From Microcoleus sp. FACHB-831 (GTDB lineage: Bacteria > Cyanobacteriota > Cyanobacteriia > Cyanobacteriales > FACHB-T130): 64,000 nucleotides of DNA. The notes under the pieces were generated by a model, which made no database searches, had not been told where the DNA came from, and saw only the letters and a program-made list of their open reading frames with translations. Of this stretch, positions 53,674-63,530 are shown in pieces (the first letter of the stretch is position 1; each line of letters starts with the position of its first letter). Made by a program: the position numbers and the translations under genes. The stretch spans positions 115,802 through 179,801 of the forward strand of contig NZ_JACJON010000028.1 in assembly GCF_014695585.1 (NCBI RefSeq), in the 5' to 3' direction.

Positions 53674-55485
53674 ATGACCTCAGTTCCCGTCTCTCGTATT
53701 CGCAATTTTTCCATCATCGCCCACATCGACCACGGAAAATCGACTCTGGCAGACCGACTGTTGCAGACAACGGGCACGGTCACTGCCCGGGAGATGAAGG
53801 AACAGTTCCTGGACAACATGGATTTGGAACGGGAGCGCGGCATCACCATCAAGCTGCAAGCAGCTCGGATGAACTATACAGCCAAAGATGGAGAACAATA
53901 CGTTCTCAATCTAATTGATACGCCGGGGCACGTAGATTTCTCTTATGAGGTGTCGCGCAGTCTCGTCGCTTGTGAAGGTGCGCTCCTAGTTGTAGACGCT
54001 TCCCAAGGAGTCGAAGCCCAGACCCTTGCCAACGTCTATCTTGCTCTAGAACACAATCTGGAAATTATCCCAGTTTTAAACAAGATTGACCTGCCCGGTG
54101 CTGAACCAGAGCGGGTGAAACAAGAAATCGAAGAAATTATCGGCCTAGATTGCAGCGGTGCAATTATGGCTTCTGCTAAAGAAGGAATTGGCATTGACGA
54201 AATTCTAGAATCAATTGTGCATCTAGTACCACCGCCTGCCGATACTGTGTCTGAACGGCTGCGGGCGTTAATTTTTGATAGCTACTACGACAGCTATCGG
54301 GGTGTAATTGTATACTTCCGAGTAGTAGATGGTACGGTAAAAAAAGGCGATCGCATTCGTCTGATGGCATCGGGTAAAGAATACGAAATTGACGAACTTG
54401 GCATCCTTTCCCCTAACCAAATACAAGTAAACGAACTCCACGCCGGAGAAGTGGGATACCTGGGAGCCGCCATCAAAGCCGTCGAAGACGCCAGGGTAGG
54501 AGACACAATTACCCTCTCTACTGCCCCTGCTGCCGCTGCCTTACCAGGTTACGCTCAAGCCAAGCCGATGGTCTTCTGCGGAATGTTTCCCATTGATGCA
54601 GACCAGTTTCCAGATTTGCGCGAAGCCCTAGATAAACTAAAGCTAAATGATGCGGCTCTCTCCTACGAACCGGAAACCTCTAGCGCTATGGGTTTTGGCT
54701 TCCGTTGCGGCTTCTTGGGCTTGCTGCACATGGAAATTGTCCAAGAACGGCTAGAGCGAGAATATAACCTGGATTTGATTATTACGGCTCCTTCAGTGGT
54801 TTACCAAGTAACAACCAACAAGGGAGAGGTGTTATTAATCGACAATCCCAGTACGTTACCGTCGCCCAACGAACGGGAAAAAATCGAAGAGCCATATGTC
54901 AAAGTGGACATGATTACCCCCGAAGAGTACGTGGGTACTTTGATGGAACTGTCTCAAAATCGGCGTGGCGTCTTCAAGGATATGAAGTATCTTGCCCAAG
55001 GGCGGACAACACTAACTTATGAGTTGCCCTTAGCAGAGGTAGTTACAGACTTTTTTGACCAGATGAAGTCGCGAACGCGGGGATATGCCAGCATGGAATA
55101 TCAAATCATCGGCTACCGCGAAAATCCCTTAGTCAAGTTGGATATTATGATCAACAGCGATCCTGTTGATGCTTTGGCAATGATCGTCCATCGGGACAAA
55201 GCCTATAACGTAGGGCGGGCGATGGCTGAGAAGTTGAAAGAACTTATCCCGCGCCATCAGTTTAAGGTACCGATTCAAGCCACAATCGGCTCTAAAGTGA
55301 TCGCCAGCGAACACATCCCGGCATTAAGGAAAGACGTGCTGGCAAAATGTTACGGCGGTGACATTAGTCGTAAGAAAAAGCTGCTACAGAAACAGGCAAA
55401 GGGTAAAAAGCGGATGAAAGCAGTTGGGACAGTTGACGTGCCGCAAGAGGCATTTATGGCAGTTTTGCGACTGGATAAGGAGTAA
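53674..55485 (+). CDS. lepA: Elongation factor 4 (LepA)
   Basis: The 603-residue translational GTPase back-translocates or remodels stalled ribosomes. G1 is AHIDHGKST (residue 16 onward), G2 region RERGIT, G3 DTPGHVDF and G4 NKIDLP. The LepA-specific C-terminal domain is seen in [18 protein letters not shown], a basic stretch near residue 565. Full length and intact. Confidence 0.97.
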   Translation: MTSVPVSRIRNFSIIAHIDHGKSTLADRLLQTTGTVTAREMKEQFLDNMDLERERGITIKLQAARMNYTAKDGEQYVLNLIDTPGHVDFSYEVSRSLVACEGALLVVDASQGVEAQTLANVYLALEHNLEIIPVLNKIDLPGAEPERVKQEIEEIIGLDCSGAIMASAKEGIGIDEILESIVHLVPPPADTVSERLRALIFDSYYDSYRGVIVYFRVVDGTVKKGDRIRLMASGKEYEIDELGILSPNQIQVNELHAGEVGYLGAAIKAVEDARVGDTITLSTAPAAAALPGYAQAKPMVFCGMFPIDADQFPDLREALDKLKLNDAALSYEPETSSAMGFGFRCGFLGLLHMEIVQERLEREYNLDLIITAPSVVYQVTTNKGEVLLIDNPSTLPSPNEREKIEEPYVKVDMITPEEYVGTLMELSQNRRGVFKDMKYLAQGRTTLTYELPLAEVVTDFFDQMKSRTRGYASMEYQIIGYRENPLVKLDIMINSDPVDALAMIVHRDKAYNVGRAMAEKLKELIPRHQFKVPIQATIGSKVIASEHIPALRKDVLAKCYGGDISRKKKLLQKQAKGKKRMKAVGTVDVPQEAFMAVLRLDKE

Positions 55486-55646
55486 ACAACCTGGCGATCG
55501 CAGACGAGCATCGCGAGTAACCGTTTTTAGCGGATCGCGATCGCTCCTGCATAGTGTAAGCTTGGTTGCTAACCTGAAGATGTGGACACCTAAACAGTCC
55601 GACGGTTAATCTTAAATGGCGATTCAACAAGGCGAGTAAGTTACCG

Positions 55647-56582
55647 ATGCGAATCTTGGTTACAGGTGGTGCGGGTTTCGTTGGTTCCCATCTTATAGAT
55701 CGCTTGATGGAACAAGGTCATGAAGTTGTCTGCTTAGATAACTTCTACACCGGAACTAAGCGCAACATCCTGCAATGGTTAGATAACCCCTACTTCGAGA
55801 TGATCCGCCACGACATCACCGAACCAATTCGGATAGAGGTGGATCAAATTTATCATCTAGCATGCCCTGCTTCCCCAGTTCACTATCAGTTCAACCCCGT
55901 CAAAACTGTCAAAACCAGCATGATGGGGACGCTGAATATGCTGGGTTTAGCCAAGCGCGTTAAAGCACGATTTTTGCTAGCATCTACGTCTGAAGTTTAC
56001 GGCGATCCAGATGTTCATCCCCAAACAGAAGAGTATCGGGGCAATGTCAACCCTATTGGGATCAGAGCATGTTACGACGAAGGGAAGCGTATTGCTGAAA
56101 CTTTATCGTTTGACTATCATCGCCAAAATGGTGTGGATATTCGCGTAGCTCGAATTTTTAACACCTTTGGCCCCAGGATGTTAGAAAATGACGGTCGAGT
56201 TGTGAGCAATTTTATAGCTCAATCTCTCAGAGGAGTACCGCTGACCGTCTATGGGGATGGTTCGCAAACCCGCAGTTTCTGCTACGTTTCCGACCTGGTG
56301 GAAGGTCTGATGCGGTTAATGAACGGCGAGCATACAGGCCCGATAAATTTAGGCAATCCAGGCGAATACACCATATTAGAACTGGCTCAGAAAATACAAG
56401 GGATGGTGAATCCAGAGGCGGAAATTATATTTAAACCCCTGCCTCAAGATGACCCCAAGCAACGCCAGCCAGATATTACCCGCGCTAAAACATACTTGGG
56501 TTGGGAACCTAGCGTACCTCTGGAACAAGGGTTGAAACTGACGATACAGGATTTCAGCGATCGCATATCTTCGGCCACATAG
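55647..56582 (+). CDS. uxs: UDP-glucuronate decarboxylase (UDP-xylose synthase)
   Basis: The 311-residue SDR enzyme makes UDP-xylose from UDP-glucuronate. The NAD loop [10 protein letters not shown] begins at residue 7. The catalytic Y143 and K147 lie in CYDEGKR, and [15 protein letters not shown] is typical of [17 protein letters not shown] and [19 protein letters not shown] are strongly conserved with this family. It is followed after 113 bases by UDP-glucose dehydrogenase, which makes its substrate, so they form a pathway pair. Confidence 0.93.
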   Translation: MRILVTGGAGFVGSHLIDRLMEQGHEVVCLDNFYTGTKRNILQWLDNPYFEMIRHDITEPIRIEVDQIYHLACPASPVHYQFNPVKTVKTSMMGTLNMLGLAKRVKARFLLASTSEVYGDPDVHPQTEEYRGNVNPIGIRACYDEGKRIAETLSFDYHRQNGVDIRVARIFNTFGPRMLENDGRVVSNFIAQSLRGVPLTVYGDGSQTRSFCYVSDLVEGLMRLMNGEHTGPINLGNPGEYTILELAQKIQGMVNPEAEIIFKPLPQDDPKQRQPDITRAKTYLGWEPSVPLEQGLKLTIQDFSDRISSAT

Positions 56583-56695
56583 TTAGAATTCCATCAACTA
56601 CGGGAACAATAAAACAGGGAACGGTTAGGGATAACCCCTAGCCTCCAGCATCTTAAGACTAACTGCTAACCCTAAATTTTGAGGATCTCCCCCTT

Positions 56696-58087
56696 ATGCG
56701 CGTTTGTGTTATTGGTACCGGATACGTTGGCTTGGTTACAGGTGCTTGTCTTGCCCATATCGGGCATCACGTTATCTGCGTGGACAACAACGAAGAAAAA
56801 ATAAAGTTAATGAAGGCTGGTCAGTCCCCAATCTTTGAACCAGGACTGTCAGATATCATGCAAGCTGCTTATCAAAGCGGCAACCTTGAATTCACAACTG
56901 ATTTAGGCGCTGGCGTCGAACACGGAGAAATCTTATTCATCGCTGTGGGGACGCCTCCTTTGCCTACTGGTGAAAGCGATACCCGCTACGTCGAGGCTGT
57001 TGCTAGGGGAATTGGTGCCCATCTTACTGATGGGTATAAGGTGATTGTGAATAAATCAACCGTGCCCATTGGTTCGGGTGACTGGGTGCGGATGATCGTG
57101 ATGGATGGAATTGCAGAACGCCAAAAAGTTCTCGTGGGAGCAGGTGGCGTCGTAAGCGAGGAGACTGTCGCCAAGATTGCTGCTGAGTTTGATGTTGTCA
57201 GCAATCCTGAGTTCTTGCGCGAAGGTTCAGCAGTCTACGACACCTTTAACCCAGATCGTATCGTGTTGGGCAGCAACAACCCGAAAGGGATCGCGATGAT
57301 GAAGGAACTCTACACCCCCATCGTTGAGCGCAAGTTTGCCGAAGACCAGTCTTTACCACAAGTCCCTGTATTGGTTACAGATATCAACTCGGCGGAGATG
57401 ATCAAGTACGCCGCCAACGCCTTCCTAGCTACTAAGATTAGCTTTATTAATGAAGTAGCGAATATATGCGATCGCGTTGGTGCTGATGTCACCCAAGTTG
57501 CTAAAGGCATTGGCTTGGATTCCCGCATTGGCAACAAGTTTTTGCAAGCTGGCATTGGCTGGGGTGGCTCGTGTTTCCCCAAAGATGTCTCAGCCTTAGT
57601 TCACACGGCTGACGACTATAACTATGATGCTCAATTGCTTAAAGCCGCAGTGAGCGTCAACCAACGCCAGCGCCTGATTGCCTTGGAAAAACTCCAACAG
57701 GTACTCAAAATCCTCAAGGGCAAAACTGTTGGACTGCTGGGTTTAACTTTCAAACCCGATACCGATGATATGCGCGATGCACCTTCGCTCAACCTCATCG
57801 AGAACCTCAACCGACTGGGTGCAAAAGTTAAAGCCTACGACCCAATTGTTTCTTCTACTGGTATGCGTCACGGTCTGACTGGCGTGTTTGTGGAAACCGA
57901 CCCAGAACGGCTGGCTGATGGCTGCGATGCTTTGGTAGTGGTTACAGAATGGCAGCAGTTCCGCACTTTAGACTATCCCAAGATGGCTAAGTTGATGAAC
58001 AATCCTGTCGTCATCGATGGTCGCAACTTCTTGGATAAAAAAGAGCTAGAAAATGCTGGTTTCCATTATGTGGGAATAGGCCACTAA
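56696..58087 (+). CDS. ugd: UDP-glucose 6-dehydrogenase
   Basis: The 463-residue enzyme oxidises UDP-glucose to UDP-glucuronate in two NAD-dependent steps. The N-terminal loop is GTGYVGLVTGACLA; the catalytic cysteine is C293 in GWGGSCFPKD. The third domain includes VGLLGLTFKPDTDDMRD and the C-terminus is LDKKELENAGFHYVGIGH. A GAGGA site lies about 10 bases before ATG. Copies of its last 57 bases occur again at 58235 and 63719. Confidence 0.96.
   Translation: MRVCVIGTGYVGLVTGACLAHIGHHVICVDNNEEKIKLMKAGQSPIFEPGLSDIMQAAYQSGNLEFTTDLGAGVEHGEILFIAVGTPPLPTGESDTRYVEAVARGIGAHLTDGYKVIVNKSTVPIGSGDWVRMIVMDGIAERQKVLVGAGGVVSEETVAKIAAEFDVVSNPEFLREGSAVYDTFNPDRIVLGSNNPKGIAMMKELYTPIVERKFAEDQSLPQVPVLVTDINSAEMIKYAANAFLATKISFINEVANICDRVGADVTQVAKGIGLDSRIGNKFLQAGIGWGGSCFPKDVSALVHTADDYNYDAQLLKAAVSVNQRQRLIALEKLQQVLKILKGKTVGLLGLTFKPDTDDMRDAPSLNLIENLNRLGAKVKAYDPIVSSTGMRHGLTGVFVETDPERLADGCDALVVVTEWQQFRTLDYPKMAKLMNNPVVIDGRNFLDKKELENAGFHYVGIGH
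58031..58087 (+). repeat. Repeat copy A: last 18 codons of ugd plus stop
   Basis: The source copy, encoding LDKKELENAGFHYVGIGH and stop. It continues into the palindrome-terminator at 58110-58126 and an AT-rich flank. Compare copies B (58235) and C (63719). Confidence 0.9.
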
Positions 58088-58103
58088 ATAGTTTTGACTA
58101 GCA

Positions 58104-58132
58104 AAAAAGGGTGGGCAATGCCCACCTTTTTT
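58104..58132 (+). terminator. Rho-independent terminator after ugd
   Basis: Arms GGTGGGC (58110-58116) and GCCCACC (58120-58126) lie within AAAAAAG...CTTTTTT, so the outer bases also pair and a T-run follows. It is another copy of the dispersed palindrome, here functioning clearly as a terminator. Confidence 0.8.
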
Positions 58133-58523
58133 ATTTATTAGCTAGGTGTTCGTAATTCCTCCGCACACCCATAATTTCCGTTTCCATATTCGTAATTAAT
58201 AATTTTATAGATATCGTTTTTATTCTAATCAGCTCTTGATAAAAAGCAGCTAGAAAAAGCTGGCTTCCATTATGCGGTCATAGGTAACTAAATAATTTGA
58301 CTAAAAAAAAGTTGGCAGCGTCCATATTTTTTATTTGTTAGCTAGATATTTATAATTACTCCGGATAACCATATATTTCCTTTATAATGTGTAAATTAAT
58401 TAATAAGTTTGTAGATATCTGTTTTTCTACTTAGCATTATACTTACCGTGTTATCACTGAGGAAAACGTAGTTATTACTAGGCAGTTTGAAATAATTCCT
58501 TTATTAAAATTAGGAAAATTTGT
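58133..58523. other. Intergenic region holding repeat copy B
   Basis: Nearly all of this stretch is accounted for by the second, decayed copy of the ugd end and its flanks (204-base period relative to copy A). It ends with GTAGATATCTG (from 58411) and a leader for the adhesin gene. Confidence 0.7.
58235..58291 (+). repeat. Repeat copy B: ghost of a ugd C-terminus
   Basis: The 57 bases encode LDKKQLEKAGFHYAVIGN and a stop, in register with the true ugd end but with no gene body upstream. Offset from copy A is exactly 204 bases. The following bases include a broken version of the terminator palindrome (AAAAAAAAGTTGGCAGCG). Confidence 0.85.
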
Positions 58524-61500
58524 ATGTACTTAGCTTTAAGCAGAAGCAGCCTGCTGCTAGGCAGCGTTTTCGTGGTGCAAGCTCTGACCTATGCGATCGC
58601 CAGCGCCCAATCTATCACCCCAGCTAACGATGGCACAGGGACGACTGTCACGCCACGAGGCAACACTATTAACATAAACGGCGGCCAACTATCTAGAGAT
58701 CGCGCCAATCTATTTCACAGTTTCCAGAAATTTGGCTTGAATCCTGGGGAAATTGCCAATTTTCTCTCTAACCCAGCGATAAAGAATATTTTAGGGCGCG
58801 TGGAGGGCGGGGATGCATCTATTATTAATGGCTTAATTCAGGTAAGCGGCGGAAATTCTAACTTATTTTTGATGAACCCGGCGGGGATAGTTTTTGGCAG
58901 TGGTGCAAGTTTAAACGTTCCCGCGTCATTTACCGCAACAACTGCCAATGCTATTGGATTTGGCAACAACAACTGGTTTAATGCCCTCGGGGGAAATAAC
59001 TACGCCGCACTCATAGGGAACCCTAACAGCTTTGCCTTCACCAAAGAGAATATAGGAGCGATCGCTAATTCTGGCAATATAGCCGTAAACTCAGGACAAA
59101 CTATCAGTTTAGTCGGCGGCAGCGTCATCAACACCGGGACATTATCAGCACCGGGGGGCAATATCACCATAACAGCCCTACAGGAGGAGAAATTAGTCAG
59201 AATTACTCCAAACGGGAGTCTGCTGAGTTTGGAATTGCCCCTCGACACAAAGACGACAATTAACGCCAAAACCCAAACAATCGCGCCGGCATCATTACCG
59301 CAACTCTTGACAGGCGGCACAATTCCAGATGCACTGCAAGTTGTTACCAGTCCTGATGGTAGGGTGCAAGTAGTAGGTAACAACGGCTACGTCGGTAACA
59401 AGGGAGAAATTGCCGCATCTTCCAGCAACAACGGCGGAAAAGTTAACATTAACTCTCGCGTGCTGGAAAATCGCGGCAATATCAGTGCAAGTGGCAATAC
59501 TGGCGGGAATATTAATATCCAGACTCGTAACTTACTGGATGCAGGACAAATTGCGGCTAATGGAACTGGGGGAAATGGCGGCAATATAGCAGTAAACTAC
59601 AGCGGCACAGCAATCCAAACCGCCAGCGCCACAACCCAGGCAAACGGACAAGTTGGAGGCAATATTACCTTCAACGGTTCGCAAGATACAGTATTAACCA
59701 CGTCAGGAAGCTTGCAAGCAACAGGAGAAACAGGCGGCAAGATTCGCATATTTGGCGGCGACTTGCGACTCATGGCAGCATCGCTAAATGCTAGCGGTAG
59801 TAGTGGGGGCGGGGAAATTCTCGCAGGCGGGGATTATCAAGGACAAACGACAGGGGCGATAAATGCCCAGAACACCTTTGTCAATCATGCCACGACGTTG
59901 AATGCCGATGCTCTAGAGAATGGCAACGGCGGGAAAGTGATAGTTTGGTCAGATCAAAGAACAGACTTTTACGGCACTGTTACAGCAAGAGGCGGTAAAG
60001 ATAGCGGTAACGGTGGCTTTATGGAAGTCTCCGGGAAGAACGATTTAGCGTTTAATGGGATGGCAGATGCCAGCGCTGCAAAAGGAAAAGCCGGGCAGTT
60101 GCTACTCGACCCCAAGAGTATCATCATCGATAGCAGTGTAAGTGGCAGTTCGTTTCAACTGCTTGACCCGAACCCTAACATAAATAATTACTTTGGCTAT
60201 AAGGCGGCGGTGTTGAGTAATGGCAACATAGTCGTGTCTTCCCGGGGTGATAGCTTAATTGCTCAGAATGCTGGGGCGGTATATTTATTTAATCCCACGA
60301 CTGGGGCCGTCTTGGGGACGATTAATGGTCAAAACAGCGGCGACTATTTTGGCAGCTTCGAGATCGCTGGCTTAAATAACGGTAACTTTGTCTTCGGCAA
60401 CCCTGTGGCTAGCGCAGGCGGTACATATCGCGGCACGGTGATTCTGGCAAACGGTACGACTGGGGTGGAAATTAACCGCATCAACGGACAAGCTGATTAC
60501 GACTATTTCGGCAGCTTCGTAATCGCTGCCCTAACTAATGGTAACTTTGTCTTCGGCAACTCTTATGCTCGTGCAGGCGGTACGAGGCGCGGCACGGTGA
60601 TTCTGGCAAACGGTACGACTGGGGTGGAAATTAACCGCATCAACGGACAAGCTGATGGTGACTGGTTTGGATTTGGTGCGATCGCTGGCTTAACTAACGG
60701 TAACTTTGTCTTCGGCAACCCCGATGCTAGTGCAGGCGGTACGCATCGCGGGACGGTGATTCTGGCAAATGGCACGACTGGGGTGGAAATTAACCGCTTC
60801 AACGGACAAGCCGATCGCGACAATTTCGGCAACGGCGCGATCGCTGGCTTAACCAACGGTAACTTTGTCTTCGGCAACCCCAGTGCTAGTGCAGGCGGTA
60901 GCTATCGCGGGACGGTGATTGTGGCAAACGGCACGACTGGGGTGGAAATTAACCGCTTCAATGGAGAAGCTGATTTCGACTCTTTCGGCTCAGACCAGAT
61001 CGCCGGCTTAAATAACGGTAACTTTGTCTTCGGCAACCCCTATGCTAGTGCAGGCGGTAGGAGTCGCGGCACGGTGATTGTGGCAAACGGTACTACTGGG
61101 GTGGAAATTAACCGCATCAACGGACAAGCTGATGGAGACTCTTTCGGCTCAGGCCAGATCGTCGGCTTAAATAACGGTAACTTTGTCTTCGGCAACTCTG
61201 GTGCTAGTGCAGGCGGTTATAGGCGCGGGACGGTGATTCTGGCAAACGGCACGACTGGTGTCGAAATTAATCGCTTCAACGAACAAGCTGATTACCTCCG
61301 CTTCGGCATCGGCCAGATCGTTGGCTTAACTAACGGTAACTTTGTCTTCGGCAACCCCCAAGCTAGTGCAGGCGGTACGAATCGCGGGACGGTGATTCTG
61401 GCAAACGGCACGACAGGATTGGAAATTAACCGCATCAACGGACAAGCTGATTACGACTATTTCGGCCACGGCGCGATCGTTGGCTTAAATAACGGTAACT

Positions 61501-63530
61501 TTGTCTTCGGCAACGGCGCGATCGCTGGCTTAAATAACTATAACTTTGTCTTCGGCAACCCTAGTGCTGATGCATTCGGTGACTATCGTGGCACGGTGAT
61601 TCTGACGAACGGTACGACTGGGGTGGAAATTAACCGCATCAACGGACAAACTTATCGTCACTATTTCGGCAACGGTGGGATCTCTGCCTTAAATAACGGT
61701 AATTATCTGATCGCCAGTCCCTCTTTTAACAGCTCTCGGGGGCGGGTAGATATCGCCATTAGCAACCCCTCATCCCTCACTTACGGCTACTTCCCCAGTC
61801 AAGACATTACGATCAATCCCAACCTAATTACCAGTATCACCAACATGGGTACTGCTGTTACGTTGCAAGCGAACAACGACATTACGATTAATAGTGTCGT
61901 TACTAGCAACAATCCCACCGGAAATGGCGGCGATCTCACTTTGCAAGCAGGGCGCAGTATTCTGGTTAATGCCGACATCACGACAGATAATGGCAATCTC
62001 ACACTAATAGCCAACGATACTGCTGCGGCGGGTGTCGTTAATGCCTTCCGCGATCCCGGTAATGCTGTTATTACTGTTGCAGCCGGAGTAACTCTTAACT
62101 CGGGAACGGGTAATACTACTATCCGCTTGTCTACAGGTGCGGGTTTAACTAACTCGATGAGCGGCGATATTACTCTGGGTAATATCAACGCCGCCAATCT
62201 GTTAGTAGAAAACAATGGTTTAAACAGGGGTGCTGTAGTTATTTCTGGTTCTGTGAATGCCAGCAATATAAATTTGACAGGCAATGAAATCGATTTAAAT
62301 GGTGGTGCTAACTCTGTCAGCGGTAGTACGATTCAACTCCAACCTACTACAGCACAGCAAAATATCCAAATTGGGAATTTAGCTGATTCTGGCGCGGCTA
62401 CCCTAGACTTAACCACTACAGATTTAGCTGCCTTGAAAGCTGGTTTTAGCCAAGTTGCCATCGGACGCGCTGATGGTAGTGGTACTGTCACCATCAACGA
62501 TCCAGCTGTATTTAACTCACCTGTAAATATTGCTGGCAGTTCAACTCTTGTAGGTTCTAACAATAACACCACTTGGAACGTTACAGGCAGCAACAAAGGA
62601 AACTTAAGCAGCGCGAACCACAGTTTAACTTTCGAGAATGTTGGTAATTTGATTGGCGGTAGCGGAAACGACAGCTTCAAATTCACCGACACTACTGCTT
62701 CTATTAGCGGCAACATAGACGGTAAAGAAGGTACAAACAGCCTCGACTACTCTGCTTATTCAGGCGATGCAAGCGTAACATTGGGTACAACTACTCCAGG
62801 TCATGCTACAGCAGTTGGCGGTAATATCCTCAACATTCAAGGCGCAGCTGGCAACAGCACATACAATAACACCCTAACTGGGGAAAATGCTGCCAACAAT
62901 TGGAGTATTACTGGTGCTAACAGCGGCAATATCAACGGTAATGTCACCTTCGAGAATTTCCAAAATCTCACAGGCGGTACGCTCAACGACACGTTTACTC
63001 TAAATGGTGGCAGTGTTGCTAAAATCTCCGGCGGTGCTGGCACTACTCCCCAACCAACTGCGATCGCTACTCCTCAATCGCTAGATCCTCCACCTCAAGA
63101 GGAAGCTACCCCCAAACCGCAAAAACAGCCTGATTTTGTGTCTGAAAAGGTAATTTTAGCCTGTGTCTCAACTACTGACGCGCCACTCGAAAAATCAAAC
63201 AAGTCGCCTCATGCGATCGCCTCCGCTGCTGACGTGCGACTCGACAAATTGAACAAGTTGTTGAGCGCGATCGCTGATTTTATGAATAGCAATGGCGGCA
63301 GTTTGTCAATTAGTGTTGATGATTTGTTAGCTAATGGTGGTAAAGAGGGGAGTGGTTTGTCTAACAATCAAGACTTGATGAGACAGAATATTCTGGCGCG
63401 GGTGAGTGCATCGATAGGCGCGGAATTTACTAGCTTGGTGAAGGTTCGTTTTGCCAATGTCGGAGGTAAAAATATGGCAATTGTCGAGGTGAGCAAGGCA
63501 CTTAAACCTGCTTTAGTCAAGTGTGATTAA
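58524..63530 (+). CDS. Filamentous-haemagglutinin-type adhesin with tandem repeats and C-terminal AlbA_2-like domain
   Basis: The 1668-residue protein has a signal peptide (to about residue 29) and a TPS domain (about 30-165), as in exoproteins of two-partner secretion; ILGRVEGGDASIINGLIQVS and NLFLMNPAGIVFG are the hallmark stretches. A beta-helical part follows with GGNSN-type and GGNGG motifs, ending near QLLLDPKSIII. From about 555 to 1055 lie about ten repeats of 53 residues (FG...IAGLNNGNFVFGN...ASAGG...RGTVILANGTTGVEINR), probably beta-propeller-like. Then a Asn/Gly-rich part, a Pro-rich linker (about 1513-1535) and a C-terminal domain (about 1580-1668) that resembles Schlafen/AlbA_2. 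No TpsB partner is in the window. Function likely adhesion or aggregation. Confidence 0.88.
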   Translation: MYLALSRSSLLLGSVFVVQALTYAIASAQSITPANDGTGTTVTPRGNTININGGQLSRDRANLFHSFQKFGLNPGEIANFLSNPAIKNILGRVEGGDASIINGLIQVSGGNSNLFLMNPAGIVFGSGASLNVPASFTATTANAIGFGNNNWFNALGGNNYAALIGNPNSFAFTKENIGAIANSGNIAVNSGQTISLVGGSVINTGTLSAPGGNITITALQEEKLVRITPNGSLLSLELPLDTKTTINAKTQTIAPASLPQLLTGGTIPDALQVVTSPDGRVQVVGNNGYVGNKGEIAASSSNNGGKVNINSRVLENRGNISASGNTGGNINIQTRNLLDAGQIAANGTGGNGGNIAVNYSGTAIQTASATTQANGQVGGNITFNGSQDTVLTTSGSLQATGETGGKIRIFGGDLRLMAASLNASGSSGGGEILAGGDYQGQTTGAINAQNTFVNHATTLNADALENGNGGKVIVWSDQRTDFYGTVTARGGKDSGNGGFMEVSGKNDLAFNGMADASAAKGKAGQLLLDPKSIIIDSSVSGSSFQLLDPNPNINNYFGYKAAVLSNGNIVVSSRGDSLIAQNAGAVYLFNPTTGAVLGTINGQNSGDYFGSFEIAGLNNGNFVFGNPVASAGGTYRGTVILANGTTGVEINRINGQADYDYFGSFVIAALTNGNFVFGNSYARAGGTRRGTVILANGTTGVEINRINGQADGDWFGFGAIAGLTNGNFVFGNPDASAGGTHRGTVILANGTTGVEINRFNGQADRDNFGNGAIAGLTNGNFVFGNPSASAGGSYRGTVIVANGTTGVEINRFNGEADFDSFGSDQIAGLNNGNFVFGNPYASAGGRSRGTVIVANGTTGVEINRINGQADGDSFGSGQIVGLNNGNFVFGNSGASAGGYRRGTVILANGTTGVEINRFNEQADYLRFGIGQIVGLTNGNFVFGNPQASAGGTNRGTVILANGTTGLEINRINGQADYDYFGHGAIVGLNNGNFVFGNGAIAGLNNYNFVFGNPSADAFGDYRGTVILTNGTTGVEINRINGQTYRHYFGNGGISALNNGNYLIASPSFNSSRGRVDIAISNPSSLTYGYFPSQDITINPNLITSITNMGTAVTLQANNDITINSVVTSNNPTGNGGDLTLQAGRSILVNADITTDNGNLTLIANDTAAAGVVNAFRDPGNAVITVAAGVTLNSGTGNTTIRLSTGAGLTNSMSGDITLGNINAANLLVENNGLNRGAVVISGSVNASNINLTGNEIDLNGGANSVSGSTIQLQPTTAQQNIQIGNLADSGAATLDLTTTDLAALKAGFSQVAIGRADGSGTVTINDPAVFNSPVNIAGSSTLVGSNNNTTWNVTGSNKGNLSSANHSLTFENVGNLIGGSGNDSFKFTDTTASISGNIDGKEGTNSLDYSAYSGDASVTLGTTTPGHATAVGGNILNIQGAAGNSTYNNTLTGENAANNWSITGANSGNINGNVTFENFQNLTGGTLNDTFTLNGGSVAKISGGAGTTPQPTAIATPQSLDPPPQEEATPKPQKQPDFVSEKVILACVSTTDAPLEKSNKSPHAIASAADVRLDKLNKLLSAIADFMNSNGGSLSISVDDLLANGGKEGSGLSNNQDLMRQNILARVSASIGAEFTSLVKVRFANVGGKNMAIVEVSKALKPALVKCD
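60190..61690 (+). repeat. Tandem 159-base repeats in adhesin gene
   Basis: About nine clear units of 159 bases (53 codons), plus one degenerate unit at the start. The stretch GGTAACTTTGTCTTCGGCAA is invariant or nearly so in each. Positions of this core are near 60379, 60539, 60698, 60856, 61015, 61174, 61333, 61492 and onward. One unit (about 61470-61560) has an extra 16-codon internal duplication. Confidence 0.9.

Noticed and set aside
60190..61690. CRISPR-like array
   Set aside because: The repeats are 159 bases, in frame and coding, with no spacers; no cas genes are present.
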